A stretch of 64,000 nt of DNA from Variovorax sp. 770b2 (GCF_900115685.1 NZ_FOXJ01000004.1:334985-398984), one strand, 5' to 3'; numbered from the stretch's first letter, positions 18,747-27,458 are shown. A program made the numbers and translations. Notes: generated by a model not told the origin, from the letters alone.

Positions 18747-19210
18747 CGGGCAGGGTCTTTCACGAGGGGGTTCACTTGTGTCAAAAAGGGCTTGCCACCT
18801 GATCTTTGCAGGCGGCATCGGCGGTGATAAGGGGTCCAGCGCGCGACCGGCTACAACTCAAATATCTGCCCCGTCGCGACCGGCAATTTGCACATCAGGC
18901 TCGAATCGGGGACTGGTCGCTGGTTGTGCGTGTTCTCGGTTGAGCCGTCGTGGAATGCGATCGGGCTGCCCGAGCGAGGGTCTAGCAGACCCTCGCTCAA
19001 ATGGGTGCGGCTGTTCGCTCGCGCAGCTTGTCCAACTCGATGCCGGGCGTGGATGCGGTGGCGCTGAACTCGAGACCTCCGAGGCGGAGCCCTCCACTGG
19101 AGCACCGACTTCGATGCATCGGGCCAACTGCGGCCTTGGCAAGGTCCCGCGCGAGCGCGACGTAGGCGTTGAGGCGGCATATGGGGTCGTCGGTGGATGG
19201 TTCGGCAGCA

Positions 19211-19405
19211 TCGTTGACGCCCCGGCATATGGTGATGACTTAAGTACACGCCATCCATGGTCAGCGAGCTCTGAAAAACCCGAAGTAGTGTCCAGAAATG
19301 CGAACCGCCAACTCTCGAAGCGATGCTGGGCGACGCATCCCATGGACCAGCGGCAAGGACGAGCCGCCGGCCCTCGGGCCTGCTGGCCCGTCCCTGCCAG
19401 CCCCT
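19211..19405 (+). repeat. Dispersed repeat, copy B
   Basis: Second copy of the sequence seen at 868-1062, with the same blocks in the same order (TCGTTGACGCCCC, TAAGTACAC, GTGTCCAGAAAT, CAACTCTCGAAGCGATG, CCTGCCAGCC). It lies just before the PIP promoter of the D-glutamate cyclase/racemase effector, a plausible junction of an inserted block. The rest of 18747-19495 contains only unconvincing open frames. Confidence 0.5.
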
Positions 19406-19495
19406 TCAGTACGAGCATCCGGCGCAAGTCCCTTCAGGCGTGCTGCAGAGCGATACGCCCCGGTTGGCGAGCACCCAGTAACAGTCGCGCGACGC

Positions 19496-19520
19496 TTCGT
19501 TTGCCCAATACCCACTTCGC
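19496..19520 (+). promoter_or_regulatory. PIP box for the D-glutamate cyclase/racemase effector
   Basis: TTCGT-N15-TTCGC, exact. TAGCAT at 19553-19558 fits YANNNT, 32 bases downstream. This -10 would place transcription start near 19565, which bears on the choice of start codon for the next gene. Confidence 0.85.
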
Positions 19521-19556
19521 ACTTTGGGGTGGGTCGAAGAGGGTGCGCCAAATAGC

Positions 19557-21824
19557 ATGAATCGGGTCATCAACGGACAAAGATCGACCATGCCCCCAAT
19601 AGGTAAAGCCCCTCCAATGGGCCCCAATGTTGCCGCCGCCGTCAGCAAATTCGAGAAGGCGAATGCGCCGAACCTCGCTGGCGATCCACGCGCCGCAGTA
19701 CCCCAGCGGTCACGCGCGGCGGGGCGGCCCGAGGTTCCGGAAAAGCCCGCGGCGCTGCGCGTGTCGGCCGGCGGCTCCAGAGCGCCGCGCAGCACCGGCG
19801 CGCTGTCGCTGAAATCGCCCAATGTCGACGCATTGCTGCATTCGTTCGTGGGCCGGGGTATCGACAAGTTCAAGGCCGAGGGAGCCACCGCGACGATTGC
19901 CGCAGAACTCGACCACAAAAAGCATGTCATGTTGCTCACGGGCTTCTCGGTCGCGCCACAGATGCCCGAGACGGACGGCATGGCAACGGCGGTGCTGGGC
20001 AAGGCACTCGATGAGGCGGGCAAACTTGTCACTTTCGTCACGGACAAGAACAACCGACCGATCCTGCTCGCCGCCATGCAGGAGATCGACGCCGAGATGG
20101 CCAGCTACACGCAAGTCGTCGAGTTCGATCCTGCACATGGCGCCGAAGCAGAGGTCGAAGCCAATCAATTGCTGAACGAGCTAAAGCCCGATGCGGTGAT
20201 CGCGGTCGAATTGCCAGGCCGCTCGAAAGACGTCAAGGCCGACGGCACGCACGTCTACCGGAACATGCGCGGGTTGGACATCAGCCCCTTCAACGGGCCG
20301 GTGGACCAGGTGCTCGTCGAGGCGAACAAGAGGCAGGGCGTGTTCACAGCGGGCGTTGGTGACGGCGGCAACGAGGCCGGCGTCACCGGCAAAGGCATTC
20401 CGCAGGCACTGGACGGCAGCAACATGGCCAATACGGTCAAGTCCGACGTCATGCTCACTGCGTGGAACTCCAATCTGGGCGCGGCGGCGATTGGCGCCGC
20501 GGTACTCCAGCGGCACGGCAAGCTCGACAAGATGCCCACGCCCGACTCCTACGTGCGCGCCATGGGGGCGACCATGAAGGCCGGGGCGGTGGATGGCGTA
20601 ACCCGCGGCCGCATTCCCAACGAGAAGATCGGCGAAAACAATTCCGGCGTCGACGGGTTTCATCTGGAGACCCACGCGGGCGATCTGCGCAAGCTCATGG
20701 CAGCCATTGCGCGCGATGTTCCCGCCGGCGTGGTGCACGTCGAAAAGGGCAATCCCTTCGTCATTTCCGTCACCGACTCCAGCGATGGCGGGATGATCGG
20801 CGCCAAGAACCTGGCGGGCTTCCTGCGGTATCGCTACAACGTACCGGCTGTGCTTGTGCCTGTGCTCGATCATGCCAACGCCCCATACGGGGACCATACG
20901 CGCGCCAATCTGGTCGTGTATTCGGGGAGGATGCAGCAGACGGCGCTGCTCATCGCCGACTTGGTCGTCACCATGTGCAATACGCAGGCCACCACGTTGC
21001 CCGAGTCGCTGCACATTCCACCCAACGCGCCCGGTGATGCAGGCGCGGCCCATCGCGAACAATACATCGTAGACTTGGTCGACGCGACGGCGCGTACCGT
21101 CGCCAAGTCGGGCGACAAGCACCCGGTGCTGCTGTGTACCCAATTCACCAAAGACAGCGGCGCGTATCCCAAGAAGATCAGCGAGTACTCCGGTGGCAAG
21201 GTGGAGCCCGGCCTGATGGCGTGCCCCGAGTGGGCGCCGCTCGTGAACGGCGGTCTGCACGAGAGCGAAAAGCCCGAGGACAAGGCCTACGTAGAGAAGT
21301 CGGTGCGCAACATCGTCGGCGAGCTGAAGAAGATGCGCGACATCGGCGAGTTGACTTCCGTGTGGCTCTGCTGCACACACTACCCCAAGCTCACGCCGCA
21401 CATCAAGAAAGAGCTGAAGGCGCAAGGGATGGGCGATGTGCAGGTGCTCGACCAGATCGAATCGTACGCCAAAGCAGTGAAGGAAAAGCTCGATGAGATC
21501 GATGCCGAGATCGACCGGACGAAGCGCACGGTCACCAATGACCAGATCGTGGTGACGACTGCGACGGACCTGAACAAGGTGAAGGTCGCGGCGGAGGGCA
21601 TCCTTCGCAATCGCAACCCCGATGCGGAGAAGTTGAACGTCAACGTCCTCGGCTTGAAGTCGTTCGGCGCAGACATCAACGTGAGTCTGCTGACGTCGAT
21701 TCTCTTTCCGCAGGACGAAGGTGCAGCAGGGGTCGGTAGCCGTGCCGAGGACAACGCGCCCATGGCCGGCATTCGCCCGCAAACAACCGCCTCGTCGCCG
21801 GAGACGGCGCAACGCCTTCAATGA
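19557..21824 (+). CDS. Putative T3S effector: D-glutamate cyclase/glutamate racemase fusion
   Basis: About 755 residues in three parts. The first 90 are Pro/Ala/Arg-rich and disordered. Residues about 90-380 match D-glutamate cyclase (DUF4392, as in human DGLUCY): VYRNMRGLDIS and the signature GVGDGGNEAGVTG. Residues about 400-650 match glutamate racemase: TDSSDGGMIG, VLDHANAPYG, first catalytic Cys in TMCNTQATT (residue 474) and second in CCTHYP (residue 606). Together these would interconvert L- and D-glutamate and cyclise D-glutamate to 5-oxo-D-proline. Host delivery is inferred from the PIP box, the disordered N-terminus and the coupled CesT-like chaperone gene. If transcription starts near 19565, ATG 19590 (MPPIGKAPP) is the true start. 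Confidence 0.8.
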   Translation: MNRVINGQRSTMPPIGKAPPMGPNVAAAVSKFEKANAPNLAGDPRAAVPQRSRAAGRPEVPEKPAALRVSAGGSRAPRSTGALSLKSPNVDALLHSFVGRGIDKFKAEGATATIAAELDHKKHVMLLTGFSVAPQMPETDGMATAVLGKALDEAGKLVTFVTDKNNRPILLAAMQEIDAEMASYTQVVEFDPAHGAEAEVEANQLLNELKPDAVIAVELPGRSKDVKADGTHVYRNMRGLDISPFNGPVDQVLVEANKRQGVFTAGVGDGGNEAGVTGKGIPQALDGSNMANTVKSDVMLTAWNSNLGAAAIGAAVLQRHGKLDKMPTPDSYVRAMGATMKAGAVDGVTRGRIPNEKIGENNSGVDGFHLETHAGDLRKLMAAIARDVPAGVVHVEKGNPFVISVTDSSDGGMIGAKNLAGFLRYRYNVPAVLVPVLDHANAPYGDHTRANLVVYSGRMQQTALLIADLVVTMCNTQATTLPESLHIPPNAPGDAGAAHREQYIVDLVDATARTVAKSGDKHPVLLCTQFTKDSGAYPKKISEYSGGKVEPGLMACPEWAPLVNGGLHESEKPEDKAYVEKSVRNIVGELKKMRDIGELTSVWLCCTHYPKLTPHIKKELKAQGMGDVQVLDQIESYAKAVKEKLDEIDAEIDRTKRTVTNDQIVVTTATDLNKVKVAAEGILRNRNPDAEKLNVNVLGLKSFGADINVSLLTSILFPQDEGAAGVGSRAEDNAPMAGIRPQTTASSPETAQRLQ

Positions 21825-22243
21825 ACTATCCGAAAGAGAACAGCATGGACTCCAAGAAATTTGCCACCGTGTTGAAGGAATTCAGCCAACTCATCGGCTT
21901 CGAGGATTTCGATGCACTCGCGCAAGGCGCGAAGCTCAAGATCGAGGACCATGTCGTCAGCTTCATCCCTGGCCTCGGCGACGCCGCAGACACCGTGCGT
22001 GTGTACGTCGACATGGGACCGCTGGTGGGCGATGCCGCCGATGGCTTGCGCAACCTGATGGAGCTGAATTTCCTCTTGAGCACGGGGGGGCGTCTGATGG
22101 TTTGCATGCATCCCACGACGCACAACATCTTTCTGAGCTTTCGCTACGCGCTGGACCAGAACGCTTCGGGGCAGGCGTTGCTGGACACGACGCTCAGGTC
22201 TATCTCCGAGTTGGGCTACGAGGTGCAGACGCTCGTTGCCTGA
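21821..22243 (+). CDS. CesT-family type III secretion chaperone
   Basis: 140-residue acidic protein with the class I T3S chaperone pattern: helical N-terminus (KKFATVLKEFSQLIGFEDF), a beta strand with ...LKIEDHVVSF, then ELNFLLSTGGRLMVCMHPTTHNIFLSFRYAL, the conserved N-LL--GG----D/HP-T--I-L core of CesT/Tir-type chaperones. Its ATG overlaps the stop of the cyclase/racemase gene (ATGA). An internal ATG at 21845 is also possible. The coupling points to a dedicated chaperone that binds the N-terminus of that effector and targets it to the secretion ATPase. It acts in the cytoplasm as a dimer, as the family does. Confidence 0.75.
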   Translation: MNYPKENSMDSKKFATVLKEFSQLIGFEDFDALAQGAKLKIEDHVVSFIPGLGDAADTVRVYVDMGPLVGDAADGLRNLMELNFLLSTGGRLMVCMHPTTHNIFLSFRYALDQNASGQALLDTTLRSISELGYEVQTLVA

Positions 22244-22698
22244 GACGCTGCATTGCATCGGGCGCCAAGGTTCGTCGGCGTGCAACCAGTGTGGCGTATC
22301 GTCGGGAAGTTCGACCAAGCGGGCCTCCGGCTGCCGCACATCGACTTTCTTGATGATGGCTTCATCCACCGCTTGCAGCTTTCTGAGAACGTTCTCTGCA
22401 TCGCAGTCGCAAAACTTCGCGAAGAGATGTGGGTTCGTTCCAGGCGATGCAGCCGCCTGGACAACGTCTACAGTCGCTCGCATGGCATCCATCGGCAAGA
22501 TCCCCGTCCTGACGTCGCGGCCTGAGCCGGATCGCTGGCGAACGATAAACGCGTCAATTCCTCGCGCTCCGGCCCATTATGACGCGCGACCTCGCCAGTC
22601 ACCCGCCTCCGGGTTGACGCAGCGCTCTTCGTGTTTCAGCGAGTCACCGGTACAGGGCCTTTCTACAAGTTTGCTTTGAGCTACGAGGGGAACTGAAC
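22244..22698. other. Intergenic, no clear gene
   Basis: 455 bases before the YopJ-like gene. A minus-strand frame at 22250-22498 reads protein-like but continues antisense through the chaperone gene and has no visible start signal. A PIP-like pair TTCGC/TTCGT at 22416-22438 has only 13 bases between the halves. Confidence 0.3.
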
Positions 22699-24030
22699 GT
22701 GCCCAAGATACAAGGATCGACCCCGCTGGATGTGTGTGCTCCATTTGGACGCTCGGGCCCGCTGGACGCAAGGCCGACACCTTCTGGCGCGGGAGCAGCG
22801 ACGTCCCACTCGGCCGCGATGTCCGATCTGAAGCCGCTGTCCGCGGACAAGAAAAAGTTTCTATCCAAGAGCAATGAGCAGCAGCTGGGGCTTCGGGTTC
22901 CCGTCGAAAAATTGCGTGGTGCGGCAAACCGGGTAAGCGCCAAGCTCGGTTCCCAGATTCTTGTCAATGGGGACGGGAACCGGGTGTCGCAGTCACAAGC
23001 GGCTTGGCGGGGTGCTGGCGGAATCGCCAACGCTTCGAACTCGGACATTCTCGACGCAGCCGGTCGTCTCGCTGATGAAGACAAGCTCGAGGCGATTTTC
23101 GCCGAGCAACTCAGCCAAGCAGCAGGCGGTAGCCGAAAGAACTTGAGCATTAGCAATCCGGCCAAGCGGCAGGAATATGCCGCCGCAATTCGGAATCATC
23201 CGCTGCTGCGGCCAATCGTCGAAAACGAAATCGCCGAGAGAATCGGCCTAACACCGAGCCAAGCGGCAGACGAGCTACAAGATTTGAGTGCACGTGCCCA
23301 GAATGAGGGTCGCCCTCTCGCCTTCATTAACGTCACGAAGCTGGACAAGGGAAACATCCTGAGCGCGCAAGGCGTCAACAAGGGGGCTGGGCACAGCGAC
23401 GCCTACATCGCATTGCCCAACGGCCGGGTGCTCAATGTAGTCGGCTACGACATGGCGAGCAATGCACTGGTTCGCAACGAGCTGATGGACCGCAAGATTC
23501 CGTATGCGTCGATGAACCTGACTACCTTCACGGACTCGGCGGTGCCCATTCATCCGCAGGCCGGAGGGGAAACACCTGGGTGCGGTGTCCTGGGGCTCAG
23601 TCACGTCAAGGAGTACTTGAAGGACGGCGGGCGGCAGCTCAAGCAGGGTAGTCTCGTCATTACCGGTCTTCCAGGCGCAGGGCGCAATGGCGATTTGATG
23701 TTTCCGTCGCCAGAGGTACTGCGCTACAGCCAGACATCTCGGGTCGGGATCGTGGCCGACGCGATGATGCGCGAGACCGCGGATCACGCCACCGTCAATA
23801 TCGGCGGCAAGGTTGTCGCCGTGCAGACGCTCACAGGCATGCTGCGCGCAGGCGCGAAAGTTGAATTCGCCATCGGTGGCATGGTTCAGGATATGGCAGC
23901 CGCTCGCGAAGCTTGGTGCAGTGGCATGTCGACGGCCATGGCAGAACGCGACCGGATGAGTGTGGCGGTCAAGCCAGGGCAGAACCTGAATGGCTACCTC
24001 GCGTACATGACTCAACGTTACCGAAGATAA
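22699..24030 (+). CDS. YopJ-family (C55) acetyltransferase effector
   Basis: 443 residues. The GTG start at 22699 follows GAGGGGA by seven bases. Residues 1-50 are disordered. The YopJ catalytic core is recognisable: His232 in AGHSDAYIAL, Asp251 in VVGYD, Cys295 in GGETPGCGVLGLSHVK. His-acid spacing is 19 and His-Cys spacing 63, identical to YopJ (109/128/172), with Asp in place of Glu. The family acetylates Ser/Thr/Lys of host proteins and is activated by inositol hexakisphosphate in the host. It sits between the cyclase/racemase-chaperone pair and decayed catabolic genes. No PIP box was found upstream, so its regulation is unclear. The host target is unknown. Confidence 0.8.
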   Translation: MPKIQGSTPLDVCAPFGRSGPLDARPTPSGAGAATSHSAAMSDLKPLSADKKKFLSKSNEQQLGLRVPVEKLRGAANRVSAKLGSQILVNGDGNRVSQSQAAWRGAGGIANASNSDILDAAGRLADEDKLEAIFAEQLSQAAGGSRKNLSISNPAKRQEYAAAIRNHPLLRPIVENEIAERIGLTPSQAADELQDLSARAQNEGRPLAFINVTKLDKGNILSAQGVNKGAGHSDAYIALPNGRVLNVVGYDMASNALVRNELMDRKIPYASMNLTTFTDSAVPIHPQAGGETPGCGVLGLSHVKEYLKDGGRQLKQGSLVITGLPGAGRNGDLMFPSPEVLRYSQTSRVGIVADAMMRETADHATVNIGGKVVAVQTLTGMLRAGAKVEFAIGGMVQDMAAAREAWCSGMSTAMAERDRMSVAVKPGQNLNGYLAYMTQRYRR

Positions 24031-24126
24031 AGGCGACGCGCGTGCCGTGCCGATCGGTGCGGGTGGACCACCGATCGATCCCCAGCCCCTGCAGTAGCGG
24101 TTGCTTCCAAAGAGTTCCGTCTCGAG

Positions 24127-24468
24127 TCATTCTCGGGCTCGTACCCGAACGCGGCTGGCCACCACTCGCACCGGAAAAGTCCGGACAGGTTTGGTGCATG
24201 GCGCCTTGGAGACTGTACCGGTGCGGATGTCGAGAGTGCCCTGGTGCAGCGGGCGCTCCACCTGACCGTTTTTCGACCCGTCTGTGGGAGAGTCTTGCCG
24301 CGCGGTGGGTGCGCAGGTCGTGCAGCGCAAAGACCTCTTCGCCCAGCCTGAACATGGCGATGGCCTTGCCGCCGGCCATCACCGGCCAAGCGGCCAAGCG
24401 GCCACTTTCACGAAGTTGTTGGCAATATCCACATCGTGCCAATCGGCATGTAGCGTTGCGATGCTCAT
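24127..24468 (-). pseudogene. Decayed Rieske ferredoxin of a ring-hydroxylating dioxygenase
   Basis: Starts at ATG 24468 (MSIATLHADWHDV) and reads ANNFVKVAAWPLG, then after a frame change VMAGGKAIAMFRLGEEVFALHDLRTH, then after another CPLHQGTLDIRTGTVSKAP-like sequence. This is the Rieske-type ferredoxin of an aromatic dioxygenase electron chain, broken by at least two frameshifts. In the first Rieske motif Cys has been lost (HDLRTH instead of a C-x-H pair). Not functional. Confidence 0.6.
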
Positions 24469-24479
24469 GGGAGCAACTC

Positions 24480-24720
24480 CTTCAGATCGGCGTGGCCACC
24501 AAGGTTGCACCGCAGGATGAGAACACCACGCGTTTCTTGCGGTATCGAAGTTCCCGCTCACCCGGGCCAACTCGTCTTGGTCGATGCCGGCCTAGTAGAC
24601 ATTGGAGTCGCCGTTTTGGACCGTGATCACGACCACCTAGCTGGACGTCGTAGCGATTGCTTCGCCGTTGTTGGAGGTCACGACCAGACCGTAGCGATCA
24701 TTGATGAGTTCATGCGCTCA
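24480..24720 (-). pseudogene. Possible remnant of dioxygenase small subunit
   Basis: Lies between the large-subunit and ferredoxin remnants, where the beta subunit normally sits. The minus strand gives short pieces with stops (GVLILRCNLGGHADLKELLP just before the ferredoxin start), but far too little for a full subunit of about 160-180 residues. The assignment is from position more than sequence. Confidence 0.3.
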
Positions 24721-25600
24721 GTACCCCATCAGCTTCTGGTAACCCATCCAGAAGCGCCGGATGAGGTTTTCGGTGATCATGGTTTCACGCTGGTCGGGCG
24801 CGTCGCGGCCCATGTTGTCGAGCACCGACAGCGCGTCGCAGGCGCGCAGGGTCCCGCGCTGCACCAGCTCGGTGGTCTCCATCGAGATGAAGCAGGCCGG
24901 GCCCACTAGGTTGGCCTGCAGCAAGCGCAGTTCGCGCAACTCGGGGCGGTGTCGTCGGTGTAGCCGAAGAAGTGGAACATCGGCTCGAAGTGGGTTGACC
25001 CCTCGGACAGCAGCTGCTGTTGTGCCACCAGTGTGTCGTGGATCTGCTGGACCACCAACGCGCGAAGATCGGCTGGATGTGGTTGGTCGTGAGTTCGTCG
25101 AACTCCTTGAGCTGGCCCAGCAGTTCGGCATCTTCCAGACGGAAGCCGTCGTCCATCGAGCGGATGTTTTGCATCTCCTGGCCGAGGTACCGGACAGGGA
25201 CGAAGCCTCGTCCCCGAAGGTTGCGGGCATCAGGCCCTTGTAGCTGTCCACTCACAGCTTGCGCAGGCCATTGCCTTCGAGCGTGAAGCTCTGGCATCCC
25301 TGCCTGGCCGTTCCGGCCGCGGCGGAAGGGCATGCGCTGAAGGTCGCCTTCGCAGCTATAGCTCCACCGGTGGTACACGCCGGTTTGCGAGGCGGCGTTG
25401 CCACGCTTGTCGCGTAGGCCATCGCGCCTCGATGGGTGCAATGGTTAACCCAGCGGCTAGGCCGTCTGCGGTACGGGTGACGACCATGGGGGTGTCGCCC
25501 ACGAAGGTGCTCTTGAAGTCGTGAACCTTGAGAATCTCGGCTTCCAGGCCGAGACAGCTTCAGGGGGAGCCGCGGTAGATGCGCTCCTGTTCGTGGTCAT
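24718..25600 (-). pseudogene. Decayed large subunit of a Rieske aromatic-ring dioxygenase
   Basis: Read on the minus strand through several frames, this gives an ordered but broken alpha subunit: ERIYRGSP, DFKSTFVGDTPMVVTRTADG, RGNAASQTGVYHRWSYSCEGDL (second half of the Rieske motif), MDSYKGL, LGQEMQNIRSM, and the C-terminus FISMETTELVQRGTLRACDALSVLD plus MITENLIRRFWMGYQKLMGY. The mononuclear-iron region is missing. At least three frameshifts and a large deletion inactivate it. The motifs are closest to salicylate/anthranilate-type hydroxylases, but the substrate cannot be assigned. With the ferredoxin fragment, it shows that a catabolic operon once occupied this spot. Confidence 0.65.
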
Positions 25601-25901
25601 ACCTCTTGCGAACTGAACACGCGATTAGGCACGCGCGAGGCATCGGTCTCAGTGAAACGCACTGCGTGACCGAGAGAGGGTGGGGAACTGATGACTGCAT
25701 CAGGTATTGGAGAAATCGCTGGGCTTCGGGGCGTGCGCGAATCGTCGAAACAATGTTCAGAAATACGAACAGATAAATCTCCGCGCAAGGCGATAGAGGT
25801 TGAGCAGATCGGGCTCCCTGGTGGGCATCTATCCCTGGTATCCCAGCGACCTTGAGCCAAGTTCGATACCCGATGACGGGTTATGAAGTCCTGCGACAGG
25901 C

Positions 25902-26186
25902 TCATCGCACGAGAGCCTCGGCGCGCGCCGCGATCTCGTCATTGAACAGCCCGACTGCATTGTTGATCAGGGCCATCGACCTGGCGGCGACGGCGTCGTT
26001 CGGATTCTTGTCCGGATGAAAGAGGGGCGCCGCTTGCTTCTGGCGTGTCTTGATGTCGCTCGTCAGTGCCTCGAACTGCCCGATGTCCAGGGTCTGGATG
26101 TCGCGCTCGAGGTCAAGGTGGCCGAGTAGATGCATCGTTCGACCAGTTGCACTCGCATCTTCGAGATGTGCCGGGTCGATTTTCAT
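25902..26186 (-). CDS. J-domain-only protein in a T3S effector operon
   Basis: 94 residues starting at ATG 26186. The core TRQKQAAPLFHPDKNPNDAV has the HPD motif (residues 57-59) after a basic helix and before a third helix (MALINNAVGLFNDEI), the layout of a DnaJ J-domain. It lacks the G/F, zinc-finger and substrate domains. J-domains stimulate Hsp70 ATPase. It starts seven bases after the stop of the 388-residue effector candidate and shares its PIP promoter. It could be a co-secreted effector acting on host Hsp70, or a cytoplasmic helper recruiting bacterial DnaK to its partner. The sequence does not decide. Confidence 0.65.
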   Translation of the reverse strand: MKIDPAHLEDASATGRTMHLLGHLDLERDIQTLDIGQFEALTSDIKTRQKQAAPLFHPDKNPNDAVAARSMALINNAVGLFNDEIAARAEALVR

Positions 26187-26193
26187 ACGCCGA

Positions 26194-27360
26194 TTACGCC
26201 TTCGATGTGGCCTTGAGCAAATCGATGCTGGCCTTTCGAAGATTGAAGGCCGCTTCCATCGTCCCCATTGCCTCATAGGCTTCCATGTCAGCCGCCTTGT
26301 TGCTGACCTGTGTGCCACGGGTGTCTCTCGGCGCGATGTAGGTGTCTTCATCGCTCTCGCCGGCAATTTTCGCCTTGATCTCGGCGACGGCCGCATCGAT
26401 CTCCGCGTAGGCCGAGCTTCGCATTGACCGGATTTCTTCCTGAGCTTGCGGATCGTCTCGGTGTTCGATCAACAGGCCACCCGCCCTGCTGACGACTTGA
26501 CGTCGCAGCGCCGCAAATTCCTGCAGTACTTCGCGTGCCTCGGGCATGGAGTGAGCTGCGCCGGCCTTCGCTTTCAGATCGGGGACACCGACTTTGCTTT
26601 TGATGCCGAGCATCTCATGCCAGGGCGATACGGTTGCACCCGCCGGTCGATCGACGCTGTTCGCAGGCTTGGCTTGGCCGCTCGTGCCGTGTTCGGTCGG
26701 CGTCGTGGAAGCGTTGGAGGTTGATGTGGTGGTGGGCGCGGAGAATTCGGACGGTGCGCCGCCATCGATGTTGTGCTGCGCTGCTTGAGAGGCGGGATCC
26801 GCACTTCCGTCGCGCCAGGGCGACGAGTCGGACATGCCGCCTGCGTCGCCCGTGGGCATCTGCGACGTCTCGGTGGTCGCCGGCCTTGTGCTGTCGGGGG
26901 GGGCCGCGTAAGGCGTGCGGTGGCGCTCTGCCGGTGCTGGACGCCCGATCCCGGGCTCGCTCGCCGGAGCCCACGCCGTGGGGCGGGGAAATCCGCTGGG
27001 TACTTGGTGAGCCGGATTGACGCGCCCGTCAGCGCCCATTCCTTGGCCGTAAGGAAGGCGTTCCCCCGGCGACGCTGCGGGCTCCCTTCCGGCACTTCGC
27101 AACTTTGAGAATGCGCTGGCGAGGTTCGAAATGGGAACCCGTCCGGGTGAGGGCGATGTGCCAAAGACCGGTCCGGCTTGCTTCCTTGACAGCCCCGAAA
27201 GTGAGCCCATCTTCTGCGACAACTTCGACGAGAGGGCATCGACAGCCACGTCGATAACCGCCGTTGCAATTTTTTGCTTCGTTTCAGTCGGTATCGCTCC
27301 TGCCAGCTTTTGGGCTGCGGCGAAGCCTGCTCTAACAGTGGCTGGATTGATGATCGGCAT
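26194..27360 (-). CDS. Putative T3S effector, 388 aa, family unknown
   Basis: Starts at ATG 27360 (MPIINPATVRAGFAAAQKLAG). The frame extends further upstream, but that part would overlap the promoter. Residues 1-80 are helical and Ala-rich. A long Pro/Ser/Thr/Gly-rich disordered section covers about 80-250. The C-terminal 130 residues are helical and charged (AREVLQEFAALRRQVVSRAG, SAYAEIDAAVAEIKAKI). No catalytic motif is seen. The exact PIP box at 27434-27458 with a correctly spaced -10 places it in the hrp regulon. A J-domain protein follows seven bases later, which suggests the two proteins work together. Confidence 0.65.
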   Translation of the reverse strand: MPIINPATVRAGFAAAQKLAGAIPTETKQKIATAVIDVAVDALSSKLSQKMGSLSGLSRKQAGPVFGTSPSPGRVPISNLASAFSKLRSAGREPAASPGERLPYGQGMGADGRVNPAHQVPSGFPRPTAWAPASEPGIGRPAPAERHRTPYAAPPDSTRPATTETSQMPTGDAGGMSDSSPWRDGSADPASQAAQHNIDGGAPSEFSAPTTTSTSNASTTPTEHGTSGQAKPANSVDRPAGATVSPWHEMLGIKSKVGVPDLKAKAGAAHSMPEAREVLQEFAALRRQVVSRAGGLLIEHRDDPQAQEEIRSMRSSAYAEIDAAVAEIKAKIAGESDEDTYIAPRDTRGTQVSNKAADMEAYEAMGTMEAAFNLRKASIDLLKATSKA

Positions 27361-27433
27361 GACTACCCTTGCATGAAGTTGCGCGGCGCGCTCCAAGCGT
27401 ACAAGCGGCAATGGGAATGCGTGCCTCAGTAAT

Positions 27434-27458
27434 GCGAAGTGAATGACACATGAGCGAA
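27434..27458 (-). promoter_or_regulatory. PIP box for the 388-aa effector/J-protein operon
   Basis: Minus strand TTCGC-N15-TTCGC, exact, with TACGCT (YANNNT) 32 bases downstream. It is about 74 bases from the ATG at 27360. Confidence 0.85.

Noticed and set aside
20181..21821. 546-codon minus-strand open frame
   Set aside because: Antisense to the cyclase/racemase gene; a product of high GC and codon bias, with His/Val/Arg-rich nonsense sequence.
22416..22438. PIP-like pair TTCGC/TTCGT upstream of the YopJ-like gene
   Set aside because: Only 13 bases separate the halves instead of 15, and it is about 260 bases from the start codon.
22250..22498. Minus-strand open frame with protein-like composition beside the chaperone gene
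   Set aside because: It continues antisense through the whole CesT-like gene, has no ribosome-binding site and matches no family; a decayed gene is possible but cannot be supported.
25750..25790. Possible third copy of the dispersed repeat (GTTCAGAAATACGAAC)
   Set aside because: Only about 15 bases resemble copies A and B; the flanks do not match.
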